Origin: a virus
Reading direction: 5' to 3' (one strand)
IMG/VR virus record: IMGVR_UViG_3300000477_000006
Coordinates: 1 to 24,107 of that record
Length of the DNA stretch: 24,107 nucleotides
The notes under the pieces were generated by a model, which was not told the origin of the DNA, searched no databases, and worked only from the letters and a program-made list of their open reading frames with translations. The position numbers and the translations under genes were made by a program. Positions 5,871-12,699 of this stretch are shown piece by piece. Within the stretch, counting starts at the first letter, position 1; each line of letters begins with the position of its first letter.

Positions 5871-6122
5871 TTAACCGACCTCCTCAAAAGTTTTTATACC
5901 TGCTTCCTTACAGGCATTTTTTAACCAATTAATAACATGGTGAATATCCACAAAATGACCAATAAATTCACCCAATACCAATTCGCTATTATCCTCCACC
6001 CGAACAGTAATTTTTGATTCAAAGTTATCCAAAGGAGTAACGAAATCGGTAATTAATTCCTTTAACTTAAACCCGTAAGATTTATTCATCCGAATGGTAA
6101 TCATCCCTTTGAATTGATCCAT
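5871..6122 (-). CDS. Small hypothetical protein, 83 residues
   Basis: Starts at ATG 6122 with GGCGGGG upstream as the only candidate ribosome binding site; here the GGCGG motif falls in the translation start region. The sequence has a beta-like N-terminus (MITIRMNKSYGFKLKEL), an acidic middle and a C-terminal helix with one Cys. It is followed one base later by the 32-residue membrane protein. No family is recognised. Confidence 0.65.
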   Translation of the reverse strand: MDQFKGMITIRMNKSYGFKLKELITDFVTPLDNFESKITVRVEDNSELVLGEFIGHFVDIHHVINWLKNACKEAGIKTFEEVG

Positions 6123-6141
6123 GCTTTACCCCGCCTTTTTC

Positions 6142-6324
6142 TTATTTACCAAAGAAATCATCTTGGCATTTTTGGCACAACCCGCTAATTCTGTATTCCT
6201 TAATTGATAGCTGATCTCTGAAATCCTCTGCTTTAACCTTTTTACCGCAAAATGGACATATAACCTTTTTTACCATTTCAACTTCCTTTCCAAAGCCCGC
6301 CTTTTTCATAATTTCCTCATTCAT
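6142..6324 (-). CDS. Two-CxxC zinc protein common in phages
   Basis: A 60-residue protein starting at ATG 6324 behind AAAGGTGG and overlapping the upstream gene by 8 bases. It contains CPFCGKKVKAEDF, then LSIKEYRISGLCQKCQDDFF. This is, from memory, a widespread small zinc protein of Firmicute phages with the pattern CPfCg..vka.dFrd.LS..EyriSGlCq.CQd..fg. Function unknown; it is probably a small nucleic-acid or protein adaptor. Confidence 0.8.
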   Translation of the reverse strand: MNEEIMKKAGFGKEVEMVKKVICPFCGKKVKAEDFRDQLSIKEYRISGLCQKCQDDFFGK

Positions 6325-6514
6325 TTTCTGTTCCACCTTTCGTTTCCGTATTTATTCTCTTTAAGACTTGTCCTTTTCCAACACCCAATCCAACACCGGC
6401 AAATCCGAAACACGGTTCGCAAAGATAAGCCCAATACCCGAAAGTAGTTCGAGCATCATACCGTGCCTTCTTCATTTTCCCATCTTCCTTGCAGAAATCA
6501 CAGTATAGAATCAT
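6317..6514 (-). CDS. Small zinc-finger-like protein
   Basis: A 65-residue protein with start ATG 6514 (AGGGAGGG seven bases upstream); two codons of TTG/TTA upstream are excluded. It has CDFC near the N-terminus and CEPC about 25 residues later, followed by a Gly-rich stretch and a hydrophilic tail. It is the first gene behind the third type B promoter and hairpin. No family is recognised. Confidence 0.7.
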   Translation of the reverse strand: MILYCDFCKEDGKMKKARYDARTTFGYWAYLCEPCFGFAGVGLGVGKGQVLKRINTETKGGTENE

Positions 6515-6540
6515 TAACAACCCTCCCTAACAAAGATTAA

Positions 6541-6580
6541 GAACAGGGATTGCCTGTTCCCTAATTATAGTGTAAACCCA
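6541..6580 (-). promoter_or_regulatory. Type B promoter with 5' leader hairpin, copy 3
   Basis: TATAAT at 6564-6569 follows GGGTTTACAC, and GGGAACAGGCAA comes after it as in the other copies. GAACAGG (6553-6559) pairs with CCTGTTC (6541-6547) in a perfect 7-bp stem, about 20 bases before the ribosome binding site of the 6317-6514 gene. Confidence 0.65.
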
Positions 6581-6592
6581 ACGTATAAACGA

Positions 6593-6651
6593 TAAAAGCC
6601 TTACTTTAAAGAACTTAAAAATTTTTTAAGTTCTTTTGGTAAAGTAAGGCT
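6593..6651 (-). terminator. Long hairpin terminator
   Basis: AGCCTTACTTTA (6597-6608) and its exact complement (6640-6651) form a 12-bp outer stem. Between them AAGAACTTAAAAA pairs with TTTTTAAGTTCTT, making one very long hairpin with a small bulge. On the minus strand it is followed by TTTTATC. It separates the type A leader upstream from the type B promoter downstream. Confidence 0.75.
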
Positions 6652-6825
6652 AAATAAATTCTTTCCTTATATATTATATATAATGTATGGCAGTTAATAC
6701 TTTAACTACCCCGCCAGTTTCTTTGTAAACTTTCCTATATAACACGAAAACTTAACAAACACTATTTTTCAATGGATAATTATTATCCATTATGACATGA
6801 TACTATGCTTTTTCTATTACTAAAT
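6652..6825 (-). other. Non-coding stretch between promoter and terminator
   Basis: No start codon here has a usable ribosome binding site. The region lies between the type A promoter (6800-6829) and the long terminator (6593-6651), so the predicted leftward transcript is about 200 nt and untranslated. It contains the palindrome at 6771-6791, the 14-base sequence at 6743-6756 shared with 199-212, one GGCGG and an A/T-rich tract near 6670-6690. It may be a small regulatory RNA or an attenuated leader. Confidence 0.45.
6771..6791. repeat. Perfect palindrome, operator candidate
   Basis: AATGGATAAT-T-ATTATCCATT has 10-bp perfect arms around one base. It begins nine bases downstream of the -10 hexamer of the type A promoter at 6800-6829, near the expected transcription start, where a repressor would block initiation. 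It could also act as a 5' hairpin in the transcript. Confidence 0.6.
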
Positions 6826-6829
6826 TCAA
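6800..6829 (-). promoter_or_regulatory. Type A promoter, copy 3
   Basis: TTGAAT at 6824-6829 and TAGTAT at 6800-6805 with an 18-bp spacer, again with TTAGT after the -35 and CA before the -10. It follows directly on the stop of the 6826-7080 gene and faces the palindrome at 6771-6791. Confidence 0.65.
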
Positions 6830-7080
6830 GTTGAGAACGGACTACGGTAACCCTCCTTTTGTTCATCCGAGAGAATACCAAACGGTAAATCAACGATAAA
6901 TGAAACACGACCGTAAAGAATATCCAATCCAACAACCGTTATCCCTGTAAATCCGCTTATAAGTAAAGGTCTAATGATGTTATACCATCTATATGTTACC
7001 CCGGTATGTTGTATCTTTGTTCTTACTTGAAATAATACAGAAAACCTTAGTATTGATGCTTCAAGTTTTAGAATGTTCAT
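6826..7080 (-). CDS. Hypothetical protein, 84 residues
   Basis: Starts at ATG 7080 behind GAGAAGGTGG and overlaps the end of the aldo/keto reductase gene by 20 bases, so it is translationally coupled to it. The N-terminus is basic. Residues about 38-72 are hydrophobic with interspersed Gly (PLLISGFTGITVVGLDILYG), possibly one membrane segment, although the charged tail (SDEQKEGYR) is soluble. No family is recognised. It is the last gene before the type A promoter region. Confidence 0.65.
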   Translation of the reverse strand: MNILKLEASILRFSVLFQVRTKIQHTGVTYRWYNIIRPLLISGFTGITVVGLDILYGRVSFIVDLPFGILSDEQKEGYRSPFST

Positions 7081-8083
7081 ATTTACCCACCTTCTCTAAA
7101 ATCCGCCGGGTTTCTTGAGGAACCAATTCCGTTAATTTTAGATTATAAGGACAGGCTTCTTCACATAAACCACATTGTTTACACTCTAACCCGGCTTTTA
7201 TTTGTTTTAGTTTGTTATCACTTAAAAATCCTTCATCCCTTTTCATCATCAACTCCCGCCATTGAATAATGATAGAAGGATTAATCCCTTCTGGACAAAC
7301 ACAACAATATTCACACCTACGACAAAACCGATGCCCTAACCGTGATTTTTCTTCCCATAATTCAGGGAAATTTCTTGGAAATTTCAAAGATTTTTCAAAG
7401 AGATTCGTATTAATATCAACTTCCTCTATTGTTTTCATACCCGGTATAATAATAGCGTCTTTTAAAGTTCTACCAATCCATTGTAAGGATTTTTCAGGGT
7501 ATCTTATCATCCCTCCGCCGATTGGTTTCATAATAACCATGCCAATATTCTTTTTTCTGCACTTATCAATAAGCCCTGTATTTAATGCTTCTGATTCAAT
7601 GAAGTTAAAGGGAAACATAACCACATCAACCATACCTTGTTTAACAATTTCTTCCAGAATTTCCAGTCGATGAACCGAAACCCCAACCTTCTTCACCGTT
7701 TTTTCTAAAGTAAGTGCTTCCAAATTATCGTAGAACATCATATTTAAGTTTCTAACATCGTGCAACATAAAAATATCTATATAATCTGTTTTTAGATTAT
7801 ATAGACTTTCTTCTAAATCGTCCATTAATGGTTTTAATCTCTTTACCTTAGTTTTAGAACAGATAATTATATTTTCTCTAAAACCATATAAACCCCGCCC
7901 AATAATCGCTTCACTATGACCGTAAGACCGAGCCGTGTCAAAAAAATTCACCCCTTTTTCATAGGCGTGATAAACCAATCTCATACCACCCTCCAAAGGC
8001 GTGTTCTTTAATGCCAATCCGCCAAACCCGATCTGACTTATCTCTTTATTTAGCCAGTTAATCTCTACTTTCTTCATTTCCAT
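7061..8083 (-). CDS. Aldo/keto reductase with C-terminal Fe-S cysteines
   Basis: About 340 residues from ATG 8083 (a second ATG two codons on is also possible). The AKR barrel shows its catalytic tetrad: Asp49 and Tyr54 in FFDTARSYGHSE, Lys77 in CSKTK and His108 in FMLHDV. After the barrel come CRRCEYCCVCPEGI and CKQCGLCEEACPY, ferredoxin-like motifs able to hold iron-sulfur clusters, as in AKRs of anaerobes. Such enzymes reduce carbonyls with NAD(P)H; the substrate is unknown. It overlaps the upstream gene by 26 bases. A metabolic oxidoreductase is unusual in a phage. It carries five GGCGG copies like its neighbours, so it is probably an old acquisition. It could be an auxiliary metabolic gene or serve base modification. 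Confidence 0.85.
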   Translation of the reverse strand: MEMKKVEINWLNKEISQIGFGGLALKNTPLEGGMRLVYHAYEKGVNFFDTARSYGHSEAIIGRGLYGFRENIIICSKTKVKRLKPLMDDLEESLYNLKTDYIDIFMLHDVRNLNMMFYDNLEALTLEKTVKKVGVSVHRLEILEEIVKQGMVDVVMFPFNFIESEALNTGLIDKCRKKNIGMVIMKPIGGGMIRYPEKSLQWIGRTLKDAIIIPGMKTIEEVDINTNLFEKSLKFPRNFPELWEEKSRLGHRFCRRCEYCCVCPEGINPSIIIQWRELMMKRDEGFLSDNKLKQIKAGLECKQCGLCEEACPYNLKLTELVPQETRRILEKVGKYEHSKT

Positions 8084-8675
8084 CAGATTCTTTTTTCCCT
8101 CCCCCGCCGAAAATCTCTGATAAAATACCACCACTACCTTGAACAGCGTTTTTCCCTTTAATACTGATGTTAATAGAATCGTCCTCTTGAAGTATCTCTT
8201 TAAAGTTTTTCATCATTTCCATTAACCTTTTAATTTCCTCTGATAAATTCCTATCTACATAACCGCCTTCCGTCATTTCAATAAACCGCCCAAAAATTAC
8301 CCGTTCACCTTGCATCTCTATCAATGTCCGTAATAGTTCAAATATATCATGTGGTTGGTCAATAGATACCGAAGTCCTAAAACGACAAGTAGCCCCTTCT
8401 TCAAAATGGTTGCACCTATCCTGTAAATAACAATTATCACATACTCTTGGAATATCAAAAGTATCAGCAACAATAGTCTGCTTACTTGGAACCGCCGGAA
8501 GTCTGTCTTTGTATTCCTTTTGCTCTCCTTGTTTTTGTTTCTTTTCCTGATCATAATCATATATCTCCTGCAACTCGTCTGTTACCTCCCCTCCATCTTC
8601 TGCTATTAACTCGTTATATTCATTTTCCTCCGGCCCACGAACTTGTTCCCTTGCCTTAGATTTCTTTTTACTCAC
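8058..8675 (-). CDS. Cys-cluster protein, possible phage structural or DNA factor
   Basis: A 205-residue protein with a GTG start at 8675, supported by AAGGTGG and a four-base GTGA overlap with the upstream stop. The first 80 residues are a charged Glu/Gln/Lys segment. Residues about 78-98 carry CDNCYLQDRCNHFEEGATC, a four-Cys cluster. This is followed by a helical region (LIEMQGERVIFGRFIEMTEGGYVD) and a Gly/Ser-rich tail. The Cys spacing suggests a zinc or iron-sulfur site. I recall similar layouts in uncharacterised Firmicute phage proteins but cannot name a function. Confidence 0.75.
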   Translation of the reverse strand: MSKKKSKAREQVRGPEENEYNELIAEDGGEVTDELQEIYDYDQEKKQKQGEQKEYKDRLPAVPSKQTIVADTFDIPRVCDNCYLQDRCNHFEEGATCRFRTSVSIDQPHDIFELLRTLIEMQGERVIFGRFIEMTEGGYVDRNLSEEIKRLMEMMKNFKEILQEDDSINISIKGKNAVQGSGGILSEIFGGGGKKESDGNEESRD

Positions 8676-9238
8676 TTCATCACCACCTTATAACCATTAC
8701 TATAATGTTTCTGCCTTACTTCTCTTTTTAAACAACCGTAATCTATTAGTTTAATTCCTTCTTCGTCATATCCCCAATTCCGCCAATTCGTTAGAATTTC
8801 TTTCAACTCTAACTCAAATATATTACTCAATTCCCGAATATCTTTCTCTAATTGATCGTAGTTTTTAAGGTTATTCTTATGACAAAAGGCTTCTAACTTA
8901 TTTCTTTTACCGTAATTTCTAAAATAATCCGCCTCTTTTGAGTTAAATGTTTTCATTTTCTTCTGAAAGATAATAGGTATATCTTCAACGTAAAAGTAAT
9001 AAGGAATATCACATAATAAATATTTTAATCTCGCCGGACAGTTTAGAAAAACCTCTAATTCAACTATATTTTGCATTACCCTTGAGCGTTCTTTTTGCGG
9101 AGTATCAGAAAAAGAAGGATATTTTGACGTTTCCTTAAAGTTTTTAGGAATCTTAATTACCTGATCCCCATAATCATAAACATACCTACCCGCCCCATTA
9201 CTGATAATAGGTAATTCTTTTATGTCTTTAAGTAACAT
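8672..9238 (-). CDS. Degenerate protein-kinase-like protein
   Basis: A 188-residue protein starting at ATG 9238, overlapping dpdA by 11 bases. It reads as a small kinase fold: a glycine-loop and first-lysine region (SNGAGRYVYDYGDQVIKI), a Glu-containing helix (ELEVF), and near the C-terminus GYDEEGIKLIDYGCLKR, where IDYG fits the DFG position. The catalytic-loop position reads LTNWRNWGY, where active phage kinases of this type have an Asp-Leu-His-like motif, so the catalytic Asp seems absent. It may be a pseudokinase that binds a nucleotide or a partner. Position beside DpdA and a second kinase-like gene hints at a shared role. The assignment is by motif order only. Confidence 0.55.
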   Translation of the reverse strand: MLLKDIKELPIISNGAGRYVYDYGDQVIKIPKNFKETSKYPSFSDTPQKERSRVMQNIVELEVFLNCPARLKYLLCDIPYYFYVEDIPIIFQKKMKTFNSKEADYFRNYGKRNKLEAFCHKNNLKNYDQLEKDIRELSNIFELELKEILTNWRNWGYDEEGIKLIDYGCLKREVRQKHYSNGYKVVMK

Positions 9239-10115
9239 TTTCTTTCCGCCAAAATTGTTCTTGTTTTTCTTTAAACTGCCCCAACTTGCCTTGTTCTTCT
9301 AAATACTCTTGAAATTTAAGCCATTGTATTAAACTAAAAGAGTTTGTTTCGTAAGCATGGTCGTCCATAAACCGATCCCAATTCAACCCATACCCCTTAA
9401 CTTCTCTTTTAAACCTTGCCCTGACCCACTTATTAAATTTATCGTAAGCCCTTAAATGCCTTCCATCAAACCAAAACGTCATTCCGTGCTTTCCTACATG
9501 AAGCCATGAAGCACTATCTACACTTGCCAATCCGAAATTTCTCATTATATCAACCGCCGTTAAAGCAAAGCCGTGAATAGGAGTTCCGTTTTTCTTAGCC
9601 GGTGCTAACCTTTGAGCAATATACTTCCTATTTTCCGCCACCGAATACCCTTTTAGACCCGCATAAGCAACGTAAGGGTATTTTTCACAAAGATAATCCA
9701 CGTATCTATTAGGATCAGCCCTGTGAACAACAGGAAGTAAAGTAACATTTGCCTTTATTTTATCTCTTAACTGTTCCCGATACCTTGTTTTTTGTTGCCA
9801 AGAACCTACGTCAAGTTCAGTAACCAAAGTAAAATGTTCTCCGTACTCATTAATAAACTGAACATAATCCTCCAAGTAATCATCTATTTGATCAGAGGCA
9901 TAGCGACTACTCGGATTAACTCCGTTCTTTTCTAACTGTAACCTTAATGTAAATGCTCCCGAATCTAAGAATACATCATCAAATTTATCTAAAATAGTTT
10001 CTACTGTCCTTCCGCCTTTTTCTCTTAGGTAGTAGTAAGATATTAGAACATATTTAGCCCCGTGTTCAGCTAATAGTTTGTGCATACTTTCTCCACCGGC
10101 CAGATAGATTTTCAC
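9228..10115 (-). CDS. dpdA: DpdA-like 7-deazaguanine DNA transglycosylase
   Basis: A 295-residue protein with GTG start at 10115 after AGGAGG. It has the tRNA-guanine-transglycosylase-like pattern of phage DpdA proteins: FLDSGAF (Asp51), LLPVVHRAD (126-133), YAGLKG (151-156), HGFALT (181-186) and VDSASW (199-204), whose Asp200 is a candidate nucleophile. DpdA enzymes exchange guanine in DNA for preQ0 or a derivative, protecting phage DNA from restriction. The genes for preQ0 synthesis (folE, queD, queE, queC) are all within 5 kb upstream in the same operon, which strongly supports a DNA role rather than a tRNA role. Which guanines are targeted is unknown. Confidence 0.88.
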   Translation of the reverse strand: MKIYLAGGESMHKLLAEHGAKYVLISYYYLREKGGRTVETILDKFDDVFLDSGAFTLRLQLEKNGVNPSSRYASDQIDDYLEDYVQFINEYGEHFTLVTELDVGSWQQKTRYREQLRDKIKANVTLLPVVHRADPNRYVDYLCEKYPYVAYAGLKGYSVAENRKYIAQRLAPAKKNGTPIHGFALTAVDIMRNFGLASVDSASWLHVGKHGMTFWFDGRHLRAYDKFNKWVRARFKREVKGYGLNWDRFMDDHAYETNSFSLIQWLKFQEYLEEQGKLGQFKEKQEQFWRKENVT

Positions 10116-10126
10116 GGTCTTACCTC

Positions 10127-10822
10127 CTATTCAATACCCTTTCTTTCAAGTGCCGATATTATTTCCTCCGCCCTTTGTTCCTTATATTCACCGCTTCGAG
10201 CCGCCGCAAGATACCTTCGAGCCAGTTCAGTATCCCAAGGATTAATATAATATTCCTCCTGTAAATCGTTTAACTCGAAAGCAACCCATCTCCTAAAACA
10301 TGCCGAACAATAACCACATTGATTTCCATTATTTCCGCCGATATTATAACAACTCGTAGTAAGTAGTAAGTTTTCAGTAGATAAACCTTGTTCTCTATAC
10401 CATTTTACCATATCCACTTTACTCATGTTAAGAAAAGGTGTTTCAATAGTAATTTCCTTTTCCAACATATCACTTAATAATTTTTGAGTTTTTGTAAGAA
10501 AGTTAATACTCCTATCCGGCGAATGTGTTTCCCCTTTTTGCACGATTAAATATATCCATTCCCCACCATGTAAAGCGGCAATATGACAAAGGAAAGAATT
10601 TCTCATAGGTATATTTCCATCGGATTCCTCTTTATCCCCTAAAACTAACCTCCTATCATATTTTACCTTTATATTTAACTTTGTTTGTAATAACTTAATC
10701 CGTTCTTTTTCCACTCCGGCGTATTTGTGTTTTAAATCAATATATAAGCAATCTGGTCGTGATAGGTAATGCCAACCAATAAAACTATCCAACCCACCAC
10801 TAAACAGGAGTAACGTATTCAT
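10127..10822 (-). CDS. queC: 7-cyano-7-deazaguanine (preQ0) synthase QueC
   Basis: A 231-residue protein. ATG 10822 is chosen because GGAGG lies eight bases upstream and the PP-loop begins at once. SGGLDS (8-13) is the ATP pyrophosphatase loop. Downstream are IPMRNSFL and SPDRSINF, substrate-site motifs, and Cys158, Cys169, Cys172 and Cys175 (CYN...CGYCSACFRR), the zinc site of QueC. The enzyme converts carboxy-deazaguanine, ammonia and ATP to preQ0. It is not fused to a Gat-like domain, and no QueF is in the window, so the expected end product here is preQ0. Its 5' end overlaps the kinase-like gene by 23 bases. Confidence 0.93.
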   Translation of the reverse strand: MNTLLLFSGGLDSFIGWHYLSRPDCLYIDLKHKYAGVEKERIKLLQTKLNIKVKYDRRLVLGDKEESDGNIPMRNSFLCHIAALHGGEWIYLIVQKGETHSPDRSINFLTKTQKLLSDMLEKEITIETPFLNMSKVDMVKWYREQGLSTENLLLTTSCYNIGGNNGNQCGYCSACFRRWVAFELNDLQEEYYINPWDTELARRYLAAARSGEYKEQRAEEIISALERKGIE

Positions 10823-11507
10823 AATGCTGTCCTCCGGCAACTTGTTCATGGAATAATTTTGGTAGGTATTTGATCCTTGTTTGTAGTATTTCTTTTATTC
10901 GTTGTTCTTCATTCCCGCCGAAATTAATAGTCAAATCCAGTTTGAAGTCCTGATTTTGTATTGTTGAAACCAATTCCATAGCGTAATCAATATCTACCAA
11001 CCCAATAATTAAAGGGTCAATATTTAAACCGGGTTCCTGTATGTCAAAGGGATTCTTATAAAACGTAAAATCCCTTTGTTCTGCTTCTTCTGGTAAGTGA
11101 AAACACAATGAAAACCCGTTATCAATGGCATGAGGTTTTTGAAACAAATCCACTACAACATTATCCAAAGTCCTGTCCGTATTACAAATTAGAACATCAA
11201 ATACCACCATTTTTGTTATATCCTCTTGATTAACCTGTCCTACATATTTATTTAAAGGTAATGCTTCTAAAATATAATCCTGTAACGATCCTTCCATTGT
11301 TATTTCATTCCCGCCGATATTTACTTTCGTAGCTGATATTTTAGTTGGAGGAACAACATGAAACCCTAAAATCTCTGAAATTTCATAAGCAATTACTTCA
11401 TTATAGGGAACTGTTTTAAACCCCGCCGTAAAAAAATCATACGGTTTGAGTATAAATCTTTTACCCCTACCCGTTGCTATTTCTAATGACCCTTTCCGTA
11501 TATGCAA
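10800..11507 (-). CDS. PI3/4-kinase-like (HipA/SCO1664-type) kinase
   Basis: A 235-residue protein with a TTG start at 11507 directly after the previous stop and behind AAGGAGGGG. The kinase elements are in order: FILKP (Lys21), NEVIAYEISEILGF (Glu37), a VVPPT strand, GSLQDYI, then the catalytic loop VFDVLICNTDRTLDN (Asp111, Asn116) and IDNG (Asp129) for metal binding. This NtDR...N / iDnG pattern is that of bacterial PI3/4-kinase-like and HipA-related proteins, so it looks catalytically competent. The substrate is unknown: a protein, nucleotide or modified base are all possible. It lies inside the preQ0 gene set between the HAD phosphatase and queC. Confidence 0.78.
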   Translation of the reverse strand: MHIRKGSLEIATGRGKRFILKPYDFFTAGFKTVPYNEVIAYEISEILGFHVVPPTKISATKVNIGGNEITMEGSLQDYILEALPLNKYVGQVNQEDITKMVVFDVLICNTDRTLDNVVVDLFQKPHAIDNGFSLCFHLPEEAEQRDFTFYKNPFDIQEPGLNIDPLIIGLVDIDYAMELVSTIQNQDFKLDLTINFGGNEEQRIKEILQTRIKYLPKLFHEQVAGGQHYEYVTPV

Positions 11508-11888
11508 TTATTTCCCCTCCTTACCCCAAAACGTGCCTTTAAAGTATTCGTGCATTAATATTTCCTTCTCTATCTCCAACCATACCGGCATCCGCCCAAC
11601 ATTTCGATCATCAACATAATAATTAGCGAATATTTTCCGCCCTGTAAAATCAATTCCCGGTGCATTTTCATTAACAGCGTGAAATGGAATGTTGTTTTTC
11701 TGTAAAAAATTAACCATATCTTCTTCGTATTTATCCTTTCTACAAGTCCAGATAATAATATAACACCCGTTTTGGTATAAACGGGCAATTACATTATTGG
11801 CATCTTCTACTAATTTTCCTATTTTTGGAAAAGCATTTTCAACAATAGTTCCGTCAAAATCAATAGCTACTATAGGTCTATAAGCCAT
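11508..11888 (-). CDS. HAD-superfamily phosphatase
   Basis: A 126-residue protein starting at ATG 11888 after AGGAGG. The HAD nucleophile motif DFDGT is at 10-14 (VAIDFDGTI). Motif II is in IIIWTCRKD, and the acidic motif is in YYVDDRN. It has no large cap domain, so it may act on a macromolecule or a small phosphate ester. It lies between folE and the PI3/4-kinase-like gene. A phosphatase next to a kinase within the preQ0 operon suggests they act in one pathway, such as nucleotide intermediates of preQ0 or DNA ends, but this is inference. Confidence 0.82.
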   Translation of the reverse strand: MAYRPIVAIDFDGTIVENAFPKIGKLVEDANNVIARLYQNGCYIIIWTCRKDKYEEDMVNFLQKNNIPFHAVNENAPGIDFTGRKIFANYYVDDRNVGRMPVWLEIEKEILMHEYFKGTFWGKEGK

Positions 11889-11890
11889 GT

Positions 11891-12430
11891 TTATCCTCCT
11901 GTTTGTAATAGACTAATAAACTCATTCTTATCAAACTTACCCCTAATTGCAGAAGTAATCGTCTTTGACCCCGCCTTTTTTACACCCCGGATTGTCATAC
12001 ATTGATGTTCCGCTTCTAAAATAACCATTAACCCTTTCGGCTGTATTTTATCGTATAAATAATCCGCTATTTCCATTGTCATTCTTTCCTGTATTTGTGG
12101 TTTCTTAGCGTAGAAATCTACTACCCTACCTATTTTGGAAAGACCAATATAATTCTCCGCCGGTAAATAACCAACTTGAGCATACCCGATAAAAGGTAAT
12201 AAATGGTGTTCACACATAGAATAGAAAGGTATATCCCGAACAATAACCATATCTTTATACCCTTCTTCATTGGGAAAAACTGTTACATCTGGTTCCTGTT
12301 CATTTAAACTGGAAAATACCTCTTTATAAAGTTTCTCTATCCTATGTGGTGTATCTATTAGTCCTGATCTTTGAGGATTTTCTCCGATTTCTTCTAAAAT
12401 CCGCCGAAAAAGTGCTTGTATATTCCCCAT
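11891..12430 (-). CDS. folE: GTP cyclohydrolase I, FolE
   Basis: A 179-residue protein. ATG 12430 has AAAGGTGG five bases upstream. The family hallmarks are FYSMCEHHLLPF (zinc ligands Cys73 and His76), YIGLSKIGRVVDFYAKKPQIQ and EHQCMTIRGV (zinc ligand Cys144). The enzyme converts GTP to dihydroneopterin triphosphate, the first step towards both folate and 7-deazaguanines. The length is slightly short of the bacterial enzyme, as usual for phage copies. With queD, queE and queC it completes the route from GTP to preQ0, so the phage does not depend on the host for this step. Confidence 0.95.
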   Translation of the reverse strand: MGNIQALFRRILEEIGENPQRSGLIDTPHRIEKLYKEVFSSLNEQEPDVTVFPNEEGYKDMVIVRDIPFYSMCEHHLLPFIGYAQVGYLPAENYIGLSKIGRVVDFYAKKPQIQERMTMEIADYLYDKIQPKGLMVILEAEHQCMTIRGVKKAGSKTITSAIRGKFDKNEFISLLQTGG

Positions 12431-12441
12431 AATAACCACCT

Positions 12442-12687
12442 TTAGATAGGCATTTTCAATCCCGGTAGTGTAGTATCAGCTTCCGATTTTCCTTCCTTCA
12501 ATGCTGTCTTTAATACATCAAGCCTTACCTCAACTGCTTCAAGTTCATCTTCAATGGTTTCTTTTTTGTGTTCCAGATTTTGAACCTGCTCTTTAATCTG
12601 CTGTTCCGTTAGTTCATCTGATAGTTCCCTTACAACTGTGTACTTTCCATTTTTGTCATTTTTTACTATCTTTGTAAAATCCTTCAT
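12442..12687 (-). CDS. Small coiled-coil protein
   Basis: An 81-residue protein starting at ATG 12687 after AGGAGGG. Residues about 25-66 are a continuous charged heptad-like helix (LTEQQIKEQVQNLEHKKETI and onward), likely a dimeric coiled coil. A short tail ends GLKMPI. It sits between queE and folE with 11-12 base gaps. No enzymatic motif is visible; it may be a small scaffold or anti-host peptide. Confidence 0.7.
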   Translation of the reverse strand: MKDFTKIVKNDKNGKYTVVRELSDELTEQQIKEQVQNLEHKKETIEDELEAVEVRLDVLKTALKEGKSEADTTLPGLKMPI

Positions 12688-12699
12688 TATTTTACCCTC

